From: Paramoeba atlantica
Lineage: Eukaryota > Discosea
DNA length: 64,000 nt
Reading direction: 5' to 3'
Assembly: GCA_977017575.1 (NCBI GenBank)
Contig: CDRNVI010000006.1
Span: 124,001 to 188,000 of the forward strand
Below are positions 40,588-50,717 of this stretch, piece by piece. Position 1 is the stretch's first letter; the number at the start of each line of letters is the position of its first letter. Below the pieces are notes generated by a model that saw only the letters and a list, made by a program, of their open reading frames with translations, was not told the origin of the DNA and ran no database searches. A program made the translations under genes and the position numbers.

Positions 40588-42233
40588 AACCCCCCCGACG
40601 GTTATTGTTCACATTTTTTATTGTTCACAAAGACACTTATTGTTCACATTCTTTATTGTTCACAATTTTTTGAAATGACCTTGGGGGATCACCGTCTTGA
40701 TTTGCAGAATCTTTTTGAATTGTAGAAGGAATTTCATCGGGAAACTTCAAGGGAAATACCATATTGTGTTGTTCCGAGCGACGGTGAAGCAAGCTCTGTT
40801 TCAGCGGACGCGTTGTCAGATGATGATTCTTCCAATATTAGCACAAGTGATGCGACACTCAACGAAGCAAGATCTGAGGAAAATTCTTCTGAAACAGAAG
40901 CAAGCGAATCTTCTCGAACAGATGACTCCAATGAAACTGAGACAGAAGATAGTTCTGCAGGATCCTCGGAACCAGAAGCTGCTCTTAATATGTCCCCCAT
41001 TCCAACTCCTACACAAAAGCAAGTGCGGGGAAGTCGAATATTGTTAAGAGGCACCGATACACGAAGCTTTGTTAGACGGGACGTTCCAAACAAGGTCAAA
41101 GGTAAAATCCTACGAAAGTGGAACGACCTGGATCAGGAGGACAGAAAATCCATAGCCAGGCTACAAGCATGGGTTCGAATTAAGTGGAAGGGTCTATATT
41201 CTGTTCATCGAAAGGAGCAAATTGCACGTTGGGAAAGTTCTCTGTCAGAAGTGCGCACTCAGAAGGGCTTGCGAAAAATACCTCCGCTGGAAAAATGTCG
41301 TACTGCGCCTTTGAAAATTCATTTAAGTCCTTTGTAGAGGCGAAGCGCGCTTCTGGAAAGTTTGTAAGCCCCGCTATGGTTCATGAGGAAGCAATAAGAG
41401 CCCTGCAAGATCCTGATATGCGTTTTCTTTGCGGGAACAAAACCACTGTGTCGTACTCCTACATCTTGAAGTTTCTAAAAAGGTTCCATTTACGACTCAA
41501 GTACGTCAAGCGACAGTCTTCTTTAACTCCTGAAACGGTTGCTCGTAAAGCGCAACAAATACATTGTCACCTTTACCGGTGTCTAAAAACCAGACTTTGT
41601 TCCTTTGTCCTCAATTTCGATGAAATTCCAATTACGCTCTCTGGTAAAATGGGAAGCGTTCGTACGATAACAGAGGCGGGGGATCACGATGTTCGTGTGA
41701 ACCTCGACCCAAATGACTTCAAGATAACTGGTACTCTTTTGACTGGTGCGGGTGTGATCTTGGAAACTTTTACTGTATTTCGTCTTCATATTATTATAGT
41801 TTTGAAAGGTTCCCCAAAACGTTCATCTGTAAGAAACGAAGCCTACGATTCCCGAACAAAAAGAGCTTGGACCCCCAAGGGTGTTGTAACATCAGTTTTT
41901 TATCAGCGAACATTCTTGCCCGATCTGAAGCGTGTCCTTGAGCACAATAAAATGAGTAATGGAGTTGCAATTTTTGACTCGTGTAAAGTTCACATGACGG
42001 AAAACAGCTTAGACGCTATGCGTGACATCGGTTGCTTCCCCTGCATAATTCCTTCTAGCTGCACATCTTGGCTTCAGTGGATTGACACGGATTTTGCCTC
42101 GTGCTACAAAGGAAAACATTTCCAGTTTAAAAAATGTGAACAATACGTGGAAATTACGCGACTTATTCACAATGACGGTTATTGTTCACAAAACTCGCAA
42201 TAAAAATTGTGAACAATAACCGTGGGGGGGGGT
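40588..42233 (+). mobile_element. Pogo-like (Tc1/mariner superfamily) transposon
   Basis: Terminal inverted repeats of about 40 bp: AACCCCCCCGACGGTTATTG at 40588 and its complement (starting ACCCCCCCCACGGTTATTG) to 42233. Both contain repeated TATTGTTCACA motifs, the likely transposase-binding sites. Flanked by TA (TAA). It carries a transposase on the + strand in two frames. Confidence 0.8.
40813..42203 (+). pseudogene. Pogo-like transposase, frame change
   Basis: The first frame (40813-41337) is acidic and Ser-rich for 60 residues, then basic (RKSIARLQAWVRIKWKGLY). The second frame (from about 41290 to 42203) has SFKSFVEAKRASGKFVSPAM (HTH-like), the catalytic block VLNFDEIPITLSGKMGSVRT (first Asp), TGTLLTGAGVILE and AIFDSCKVHMTENSLDAM (second Asp), then CTSWLQWIDTDFASCYKG (third acidic position). 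The pattern is that of DDE_1/pogo-Tigger transposases. The frames change between about 41290 and 41340, so it is disabled or needs frameshifting. Confidence 0.7.
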
Positions 42234-42882
42234 TAAATGTTTTTGGTTGGATTTACTTTATCCCGTTTGGCTAATAAAAAAGTTTGAATTTATACCCCAG
42301 TATACCATAAGTTATTTACCATAAATTATTTATGTATATCCTAGTAATACTTAGTACTGTACCCCCCCTAGTTATCTGTCACCCCCCCCCCTAGTTGTCT
42401 GTCGCTTTTCGGCCCTTCGAATATTTTTTTTCGTCGACCACCTCCCCTAGTTATCTGTCGCTTTTCTAAACAAAATGAAAAATTTATAAAATTAGGAGCG
42501 AAACTTCAATTGTTTTTCTGCTCTGCCTTTAGGCTAATGGTTTTGCGTGGAGTTCTACGGTCAAAATTGGAAAATAGGAGTCGGAGCTCGTTATCCCCTC
42601 CATATAATATATATGAGGGGCTGCGGGTGTGCATCACCGAACCCGCACTGAACCCGCGCTTTGCATTTGAGGTCGGAAAAAAATGGATTGTACACGTACA
42701 AAGTAGCTTAAAGTGTAGTTTTTTTAGTTTGTTACCGTACATAGCCGCCCTACTGTGAAAATACGGTGTACGCTGTATACGGTGCTGTATCCGAACGGTG
42801 TATGCATTACACAAATCAAATGTACAATTAATATACCCTCCACAATACATGCATAATTCTTTTACATTATCCTCCTTTTTAT

Positions 42883-43545
42883 ATGATGAGCCCTGTTGAG
42901 AGCAACGAAGATTTCACTTCACGTATGAAGGTAACATCTGCGATGGATGACGTATACGACGTCATTGTCGCATCGCTTATGCGCACCTTCACGAAGCGCA
43001 AAACTCCTTTCGCCCCCCCAGCGCTCGTTATCACTGAGGAGGAGTTGAGAGCCAAGGTGGAAGAATGCATGAGGCGCGTATCGCGCACGATGGACAGCTA
43101 CTTACATGCCACACGCTCTGTGTTTGGCGTGGAGGTTAGCTCCCAAGTGCTGCAGCTTGTCATCTTCCACCTTGTGGAGCGCCGAGGACACCTTCTCTTG
43201 GATTGTCTGCCACGAGGGGTCTACTTCCTTGCAGAGGCGACGCGTGATCTGGAAGCTTTCTTGGAACAGAACCCTCTCTACGCCCCTCCTCATGGAGGAG
43301 CTGTGGAGTAGTTTGTGGAGAACGTGTGGCGTTCTGTTTCAGGAAAGCGTTCCAGATCATGCACTCTGTGGCGCAAACAGAAGAGTGTCCAGGGTAAAGA
43401 AAACGTAGCAGAGGAATCCCTTTCTTGTACGGTGATCTCTTCACCCAACTTGCGCACTCAACCTTCCTCGCTCCCTCAACCTTCGCTTGGGGAAGCCTCT
43501 TTGAAGCCACGTTCCTCTCGCGTGATGCGCTTTCCTTCCCTTTAG
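42883..43545 (+). pseudogene. Accessory ORF of the Harbinger-type element
   Basis: ATG at 42883 (a second Met follows at once). Reads MSPVESNEDFTSRMKVTSAM, a helical region (LRAKVEECMRRVSRTMDSYL, VSSQVLQLVIFHLVERRGHL), then one in-frame TAG at 43309-43311. The same frame goes on with a basic, Ser-rich tail to 43545. Harbinger elements often encode a second DNA-binding protein; no Myb motif is recognisable here, so that role is inferred from position only. Confidence 0.45.
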
Positions 43546-43665
43546 TTTTCCCTCGCAGAAGCGAACGTTTCCCCCCACAAAGCGTACGTAAGAGAAAAAG
43601 AGTTGTAATTCAAGAGAAGTGATAAGCTCGTTTTTTTTGAAGTTTGAAGTGCTAACCTTTATATA

Positions 43666-44594
43666 AACCCCTCTGTACCAATAAGGCACCCACCCTTAAC
43701 TTTTCAGACAAATCTCCGTTTGGGCTGATTTTTGTTGCATTTTGCAGATCTCAACATAAAGACTTTGCGCGTGAAAAAATGAAACAAAAAGAAACAAATA
43801 TGTATATTTTAGAGAAAGATTACCATTTTGTCACCTTTTCTCCGTTACTCGCCACACAAGCTTTGAGGCGAGCATCTAAGCTCAAAACCCAATCATAAAT
43901 ATAATCTTGAGACAGTTTACGCCAAGCTTTACGTACGCTTTTTATGAGATCTTCTTTATTTGCCGGATTGTATTCATCTACAAGACTTTGTACCATGCTC
44001 CACACGTTTTCTATTGGTGAGAGATCGGGGGAGTTGGGCGGCCAATTTTTCAAAAATTTCATTTTGTTGTCATCAAGGTACGCTTTTGTTTCCTTCGCAG
44101 TGTGAGGTGTTGCCCCATCTTGCTGAAAAATATAGTTTGGGGTGAATGGTACTTTTTTTAATGTTTTAATGTACGAAACACATGTAATTCAGTTGGATGG
44201 AAGAATAACAAAGTGTCTTTGGATTCTTTTTTTACTTCAGGGCTCAGAGTGTAAAGAATTTCAGGCGAATTGTTTTTCAAATATTTTCCAATATGTTTCA
44301 CATTGACATTAAACCCGCGGGCTAGTTACCTTATCGCAACCCCGTGGCCAAGCCTCATGCGCCATAACACTTTTCCACTTTCTGTAAGACCACCCCTGGG
44401 GAGTCAATACGTATTTTTTGGCATGAAAAGTGATTTTTTTAAAAAAATACATTCAACTTTTTTATATTTTTCGAAATGACCTAATGACAACGGGAACGTA
44501 CAGATCTCAAAATTTTGCACGATAAAGTGGATAACCCCCCTAGCCCCCCTCGTGCGAAAAATAAGGGTGGGTGCCTTTTTGATGCGGAGGGGTT
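43666..44594 (-). mobile_element. Tc1/mariner copy 2, internally deleted
   Basis: Ends AACCCCTCTG (43666) and complement of AACCCCTCCG (to 44594), flanked by TA. Contains the transposase C-terminus (44062-43820: NWPPNSPDLSPIENVWSMVQ, end GEKVTKW) and the helix-turn-helix part in pieces (44270-44400). The middle is deleted. Same family as 21577-24171. Confidence 0.8.
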
Positions 44595-44630
44595 TATCAT
44601 TCTTTTTTTAGATATCATGCATCTTGTATC

Positions 44631-45729
44631 ATGAATAAGTTAGGTACCTTACCCATGAATGTCATCTTACTTTTTGTTTTCTCTCTAGGCGATATTTTAT
44701 CCTGCAATTCTATCATGTACGGCATTACCAGAGAGCAACTCACAGATTTTTTTCTTGAGCTGCAGAGAGCAAGTCCTCTTGTCGCCACGGACACTGATCT
44801 CAGACGCCTTATCTCTTCCTTAGCTATGTGCGCTTTGAACTGCACATGGGAGCAACTGTATGATTTACAGCCCATGTGGATTGCTCCCGAAACTCCTCCT
44901 CTATCCATCAGGACTCTCCGCGATGACTTTAGCCGCATCGCTGATCTTTGCCGCTCTCCTGCTTTAATGAATCCGAAACTTCGTTTCAAGCATGGGGTAT
45001 CTTGGATATCTGACGTGACATGTATGATGGACGTCACGACAATCCCATGTGGTGCAAGGAAACCGCGGGACGTATGGGACGAAGCCTCTCAAGAAATGGG
45101 AAAAAAAGATGCGACCTACTCCGGCAAGCACAGGGAACACTGTTTTAAAGTGGAGTTCTGGCTTACGCTTGCCGGAGTCCCTATTTTTTTTCGCGGACCC
45201 GTTCCGGACAGTGTACATGATGCGAAAATTTATAAAGAAAGAACCACGCACGGAACATTTCTTTTTGACCATCATGAAGATGAAAATTTTTTTGGCAGAT
45301 TTAGGATACGTGGGTTGCAACCACTGTTTTGTTCAATTCAAGGCACCACGCAAAGGTTGCCTTGATGAACACCAGGATCGGTTCAACCGCATGCATTCTT
45401 GGATTCGTTCAAGAGTCGAGCGTTGTTTCGCTCATTTCGATAAATTTCGTTTTTTTCATGGAACGGACCACGATATTACGTGGGTAAAGGATGCCGTTCA
45501 GATTGTATCTGTTGCAGTGTATGGTTTGCTTGCATCAGAACCCCAATACGACTTTGATAGTGAAATAAATGTACACTTACAAAATATCGATGACTCATCT
45601 TTTTGTTGGTGTAGCAAAGGGTGTGGTTTAGTCAAAACGATTGATGAACGGAGGGATTGGCTCAAAGAACACATATACGATGTGGGATATGTTCCCAAGA
45701 AACCACAGCATGGATCAAAAACTAAATAA
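44631..45729 (+). pseudogene. IS5/Harbinger-type transposase, +1 frame change at a T8 run
   Basis: The first frame (44631 to about 45295) has helical DNA-binding-like sequence, then the first catalytic Asp in CMMDVTTIPCG, and YSGKHREHCFKVEFWLTLAG and GPVPDSVHDAKIYKERT typical of DDE_Tnp_4. The second frame (about 45285-45729) has FLADLGYVGCNHC (second Asp) and RMHSWIRSRVERCFAHFDKF (catalytic Glu). Both frames overlap around eight T at 45288-45295. Either the gene is broken by a slip in the run or the element uses it for frameshifting. All three acidic residues are present. Confidence 0.75.
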
Positions 45730-46060
45730 AATTAAGTATCTAGTCGTTTTCCATGAATTGCGAAATGTAAACTACGTAGTCATATCGTATACATGGCTTA
45801 TAAATTTTTGTTATTATCGTATATTATGTACACTATGTATGTCGCACATTATGATTTCTCCTTCGATCTAACTATTTTTCTCCTTCAATGTCTGCAGCTC
45901 CGGCTAATTTCGCATGCTTTCAGAGGATTTTTTTTCAACCCGTGCCGAACCCGCACCGAACCCGCACCGAACCTGCGACCCGCAGCCCCTCATATATTTA
46001 TTTCTGTCACCTTTTCTAGAAAAGTAGCGACAGATAACTAGGGGGTGTACAGTACTTATA

Positions 46061-46710
46061 AACCCCTGGCGAAAATAAGGCACCCCCTGTAAAATTTCGA
46101 CGCTTTGCTTGTTTGAGCTAATTTCAGTGGCATTTTGCAGATCTCAGTTTGGGATTTATGTCCTCCGACACTTGGTCACTAACCTTATAAACTCCTAGAC
46201 ATGAAAAAGGCACCCCCTCTTATTTTGTGCACAACGCGACGTGTATAGGTCATGACACCACTTTATCGTGTAAATTTTTGAGCTATACACGTTCCCGCTG
46301 TTTTTAGCCCGTTTGGAAGGTCAAAAAATGAAAATATCCCCTTTTTTGTTTTTGTACGTATCGACTCCAGAGGGGTAGTCTTACAGAAAGCGGAAAGGTG
46401 TTATTGCGCATGAGGTATGGTCAGGGGGTTGCGAAGAAGCAACTAGTTCGCGAGTTTAATGTTAATGTTAAATATATTAATTAGAAAATATTTGAAAAAT
46501 AATTCGACTGATAAAAAAAACTGTACTCTAAGCCTTGAAGCAAAAAAACGAATCAAAAACCGGAAAAATCTCGTTACAAGCTTTATTGAGCCTTTAGACC
46601 TAGCAGGGGTTCCTATAAATGGATCTACTCGCAAGATTCGCGGAAAAATGTAAAGAAAGGGTATACACGTGTCTTCTAAAACTATTAATAGAGATATACT
46701 TACCCTCGGC
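46061..46710 (+). mobile_element. Tc1/mariner fragments, copies 3 and 4
   Basis: 46061-46184 matches the transposase-3' end of the family (AACCCCTGGCG, AAGGCACCCCC, TTGCAGATCTCA). 46190 to about 46710 matches the other end and reads the helix-turn-helix part on the + strand (KYLKNNSTDKKNCTLSL, PLDLAGVPINGSTRKIRGKM). Both are truncated. Confidence 0.7.
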
Positions 46711-46831
46711 TACGGTTCGTATTTTCGGTGGGGAGAGATAGAAAAACCAGTCTACATTTGTATATTATAAATTTATGTGTTATTTTTATGTGGAATTTCC
46801 GATTCGATGTACTCTTCTAGCTATATTTTCC

Positions 46832-48863
46832 CAGGGTTCGCGGAAACTTTAAAACTTTAAATAAAGTACTTTATAGTAACTTTATTTTTTTAAAAAAAAA
46901 GCTTTATTTTACTTTATTTTTCCCCTCATTTTTTAAGGAGGCTGACGGCTCTTTAGCACATTTACTTTTTGAACATCCAATGTACAGTGCGGGGCTTTAT
47001 TACGTTACGGGTTAATTAAGGGTAGCTGTTCTGACGCTCTTTTTATCGCACTCGAGAGCCTATCCCACATTACATGAACCATTGCATCTCTCGGTCTTTT
47101 GCTGCTCCCTTGCATTGAGCTCGCAATGTTGTTAATAAACATATCCCTTATATTTTCATTGCGAAGAGATCCCCAAAAAGGTTTATTCGAATTAGATTCA
47201 TAAAAGCAATTTTCAATGCTTCCTGGATGAGTGTATTTTTACGGCCTGGCACGCATTTCGGGGATGACCCGCGACATATCTCCGCATTTCTGACGAAAAC
47301 AAAGCACGCAGCACGAGCAGAAAAAGAGTTTAATAGCTCAAGCGCTGCGGTCTCTCTCTCGTCGGAAATCAAGCATCGATGCGCTGAGAATTTACACTTC
47401 TGAGACCCGATCAGAAAAGGGAGTTCGGCGATCAAAGGACACAAATATGAAATTTCCCGATGCTTCAACACTAGTGCGAAACTTGCCCGAGACGCAGAAC
47501 CATACATCGCATTTGACTGTCTGTCACATTCGCGTCCTCCATTGAGGCTTCCCCCCAACTTCCCCACTCTTCTGGTCAGCTTCTTCGACGGGACGAGCCG
47601 CGCGATCGCGCCAGGGGGCATGAAATATGTCAGAATAACAAAAGGTTGACGAGGGCGTTCTCCCGGACCCCTTTAGATAAAAAGATAGATAGATTTTTCC
47701 AGCAAGGTAGAGCCGACGATGAAGAATCGGATCCCCACTTTTTAACGACAAACGCGTCTCCTGTAGAGCCATTACGGATACACCATAACTCCCCATGGAG
47801 TTTTGTAGACTCCTTCTACAGTCCAGAGTGTTGCCCCGCCAGATTTTTTGCCACGCCACCCGTCAGTAAAGTCCACTGTTCCACTAGGCAGCCGTATTCT
47901 GTCGCTTTTATTGAAAAATGAAAAATAAAGTTTTTTAAAGTTTTATAGTAATTTATTTCTAATGTATTTCTGAACGAGTACGAGTGGTGGTGTGGTCCCG
48001 GAAGTGAGATGTTTCCCTCTGTTTGCGAAGCGGCTACGCACTACGTATGGACGCCTCCCTTAGTTAACAGATGTGATTCGTGGCTGTCTATAATCGGGTA
48101 CATGTACAGTTCCAGACAGGCTTCCCTGGCTCCTGATGTCGTTTCTCACCAGATCTTCGTACGTGGAAATTGCGACTAATTGGGTTATATTCTTCCGGAC
48201 GAAGGTGTTTCTCAGGATGGTAGCGATGTTGAAGTATCTGATGTCGAAGAAGATGAATTTGTTATGCAGTAATGATTAATGCATAATATTTTATTGTTAA
48301 TATTAATGCTATGCATAGTATCACAGTATCATACACTGCCGTATAAATGTTTTCTATGTGGTGATTCTTTATAGTTTCACCTTAGTTTGCTAGGACTCGA
48401 GGGTAAACTCGACTGGCCAAAAAAAATAAAAAAAAAATGGTACCATTGCGGTGTTAGGGGGTAGGCTTCCGGTGGGCCTAGGGGGTTCACACCAAAAAAA
48501 AAATAAAAAAAATAGATGGGCGACACAAGCAAATCAGTAGAGGGAATTCTTCTTATGGAAGGAATTCCTCATCGCTAAAGATACCGTTTCTATACATAGA
48601 GCATTCTGTGCCAATCCTACGAATCAGCACACTTGAGAGGAAATCATTTTGTATTTAATGGCTAGTGCGCCGATGCGGGTCTGTGTGGGTCGGTGCGGGT
48701 AACTGGGTCACAGACCCGGGTAATTTACACAGACCCGCTAATGGGTAATTACCCATCGACCCGGCAGGGGTATGAGTAAAATAAAGTCAATAAAGTACTA
48801 TATAGTAACTTTATTCGCAAAAAGAAAACTTTATTTTACTTATTAAAATTTCTGCGAACCCTG
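46832..48863. mobile_element. hAT transposon, 8-bp TSD
   Basis: 2032 bp with ends CAGGGTTCGCGGAAAC and the complement of CAGGGTTCGCAGAAAT, followed inward by ACTTTATAGTAACTTTATT motifs at both ends. The target duplication TATTTTCC is at 46824-46831 and 48864-48871. CAGGG ends and an 8-bp duplication define hAT. The unbroken target is present at about 20055-20066. The inside has no recognisable full hAT transposase: a + strand frame near 48199-48271 ends in an acidic tail (SDVEVSDVEEDEFVMQ), and minus-strand ORFs at 47148-47859 are unassigned. Confidence 0.85.
47148..47859 (-). CDS. Unassigned ORFs inside the hAT element
   Basis: Two overlapping minus-strand frames, 47859-47524 and 47621-47148. 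The first contains VSVMALQETRLSLKSGD, reminiscent of the ALQETR strand of LINE apurinic endonucleases, but nothing else supports this. The second is 157 residues with Cys/Arg-rich composition and no motif. They may be remnants of the transposase or of a captured gene. Confidence 0.25.
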
Positions 48864-49081
48864 TATTTTCCTTTGTTTCTTTCTCTGGATCATTTTCATC
48901 CTTTTTACTAACAACAGTGCGTTTTTCCTTTCCAGTTAAATGTTCTCCTAAATTATATGTCTATTGAGAGCAATGACGCATTGCAAGAGCGATTGACTGC
49001 TCTTGAGCCTGAGACAAGTGCCGAAGACAAACACTTTGATGTCATCAAAGACCGCACCGAATCCCCACCCGCAACCCCTCA

Positions 49082-49395
49082 ATTATTAACTGCCACTATG
49101 TGGGTGCCCTGCTTGTCTCAAATCTCGGCAACCAGATTCCCCAGATGGGGAAGGAACGCCGCGTGGCCCCGTAGAAGGGTCCTGCAGCGCATGGGGACTC
49201 GGAACCGTGTTCCGAGCGGGGCGGTCGGAAATGAAGAAAGGGAGGCGCACCCCTACTTTACGACAAGAGGGACAGTTCCTCTCCTAGCGCCATCCGGAAA
49301 CGGGCATTAAAACAGTAAAAGTATGCCCGTTTCCGGGAGAGAAAAGATGAGATAGGAAACAACAAGGTACAACAAGGTACAGAAACTGTATCTTT
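49082..49395 (-). mobile_element. SL-headed retrocopy leader with double SL
   Basis: On the minus strand, AAAGATACAGTTTC continuing into TGTACCTTGTTG (49395-49370) is directly followed by a second TACCTTGTTG (49369-49360), then TTTCCTATCTC and the hairpin-bearing leader. The leader resembles 26210-26487 in the Harbinger-like element. The segment ends at the TIR element to its left. No downstream ORF remains, so the parent element is unidentified, probably a LINE. Confidence 0.6.
49294..49336 (-). other. Covarying hairpin in SL-linked leader, copy 2
   Basis: 14-bp perfect stem CCGGAAACGGGCAT / ATGCCCGTTTCCGG with a 15-nt loop. It differs from 26413-26457 by a compensated pair. Confidence 0.6.
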
Positions 49396-49471
49396 GTCAT
49401 AGCTAGCAATCATTGCCAGGAAGAACGCAGAGATTGTTGGCGCCCTCTTCAATCGGTGACGCAAGGACGGT

Positions 49472-49693
49472 GTGCCTTGCGACCTCACGCAGGAGGTAGA
49501 AGCGTACAGGCTGGCGAACGCAGCCAGGGACCTCGAGGCCGACTTTATGAGGGTGCGAGATGACATCTCCGAGCGACTAACCCTACTCTGCCACGACTCC
49601 CGGCAGGAGTACAGAGAGCGAAAACTCGTCGAGGACAGAGCACACACACATAAGTCACACACACACACACACACACATAAGTCACACACATAA
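49472..49693 (+). repeat. Short helical reading frame ending in a CA microsatellite
   Basis: The frame reads EVEAYRLANAARDLEADFMR and EYRERKLVEDRAHTHKSH, then runs through (CA)n at about 49645-49692. It has no ATG until DFM, so it is probably a fragment of a coiled-coil gene or LINE ORF1 rather than a complete gene. Confidence 0.3.
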
Positions 49694-49699
49694 ACGGTG

Positions 49700-50040
49700 T
49701 TACAGGATAACATACCCCCCGGTATGTTATCTTGTTACAGGTACATGTTACAGGTATGCTAAGCTGTTACAGGTATGTTAACTTTTTTGCCACTCAGTTC
49801 TTGAGTGCTCATGTTGACAAAAAAATAGAAAAAATGATCAGTACTGCACATGTAAAAAATCTCAATTTATAAAAATTGACCCCTAAACTCCAAAATCCAG
49901 AGGGGGGGGTATGTTATCCACCCCTGTTCACGTTAAGATACCCCCCCCCCCGGTATGTTATCGTGTTACAGGTATGTTATCCCGGGCCCCCGTTTTCATA
50001 AGTCATGTATTTGTGGGAGAGTGTACCTTGACTAACGTAC
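49700..50040. repeat. GTTACAGGTATGTTATC repeats with C/G-run palindromes
   Basis: The phrase TGTTACAGGTATGTTA recurs several times. GATAACATACC-CCCC-GGTATGTTATC (about 49708-49732) is a palindrome. GGGGGGGGTATGTTATCC (49901) and a second C-run version (49938) suggest TA-flanked mini-elements. No gene. Confidence 0.4.
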
Positions 50041-50705
50041 GTGTAAGCTATCTGAACACAAATCCGTTCACGAGCAGCTCGCGTGACCGCCTTTCACCTT
50101 CTCAAAGAGTACCGTCGCGGAACATCGAAAATCTCGGGTCTCCAGTGGACATCTTCCTTAGCGATGCACAATGCATGGCTCGACGAATTCCAAAGCATAG
50201 CCCTATGTGGAGGCGGCATATACGGGACCACTGAAAGCAGGAACATCGATGTAGACCCACCCCCACCCCCTCGAATGGACCCGCAAACACTTCCCCACGG
50301 GACCCCCCCACCAAACCCTCACGTAGACGCCTCCGAGCGAGCCCCCAGACGGGGGGTCGCACTTGCGGGCCCTAAACGTATACTAATAGCCGTGGACTCC
50401 TAATAACCGTGGACGTGGCAAATCCCTTGAACTGCATCGATCGCAATTGCATAGGGAAAGCGATAAAAGCCGAGTCGAAGTTCCGAGCACTGATAGGGTA
50501 CTTCCACTTTTGCTATACTGCACCAGGAATCCTACGCTTGCAAGACGAAGACATGATTCGCAGCACACTCGGAGTCCGACAAGGTGACCCCCTCGGACCT
50601 CTCTTCTTCTCATTAGGAACCTCATTAGGAATTTTTGATGATGATATCATATCTTTTAAGATAGAGTATTTTGAGGATGTAACTAACTTGCGCATATGAC
50701 GCTGT
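50041..50705 (+). pseudogene. LINE reverse transcriptase fragment
   Basis: The + strand frame 50409-50699 has VANPLNCIDRNCIGKAI (first RT motif, degraded), YFHFCYTAPGILRLQDEDMI and GVRQGDPLGPLFFSLG (canonical RT block). The catalytic loop reads EYFEDVT in place of Y-x-DD. Upstream frames (50083-50403) give LLKEYRRGTSKISGLQWTSS. Several breaks. It is unlike the intact LINE at 3864-8485 in detail. It ends head-to-head with the next LINE fragment. Confidence 0.65.
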
Positions 50706-50717
50706 TAGGTGCATCCC

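Larger units (their letters stand above)
42614..45992 (+). mobile_element. IS5/Harbinger-type element with TGAGGGGCTGCGGGT ends
   Basis: Inverted ends TGAGGGGCTGCGGGT (42614) and ACCCGCAGCCCCTCA (to 45992), each followed inward by repeated ACCGAACCCGCAC-type motifs. It is flanked by TA or TATA. It carries two + strand genes, an unknown ORF and a DDE_Tnp_4-like transposase, as PIF/Harbinger elements do. A Tc1 element has inserted between them (43666-44594). Confidence 0.7.
42357..46052. mobile_element. Outer TIR element (CTGTAC...), TA target site
   Basis: The left end is CTGTACCCCCCCTAGTTATC (42357); the right end is the complement of CTGTACACCCCCTAGTTATC (to 46052). TA flanks both sides (42355-42356, 46053-46054). 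The left arm is 257 bp and the right arm 60 bp. Everything between 42614 and 45992 is a later insertion, so the outer element was probably a MITE of about 320 bp. A degenerate second TIR motif lies at 42391-42413. Confidence 0.75.
46711..49081. mobile_element. TIR element carrying a LINE fragment, split by hAT
   Basis: 46711-46831 and 48864-49044 together match 19954-20240, including the frame ESNDALQERLTALEPETSAE. The right end is GACCGCACCGAATCCCCACCC followed by GCAACCCCTCA, a variant of the TGAGGGGCTGCGGGT terminus; the left end is lost. A hAT transposon lies inside. The LINE-derived part is shorter than in the 19915 copy and joins the terminal region directly. Confidence 0.6.
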
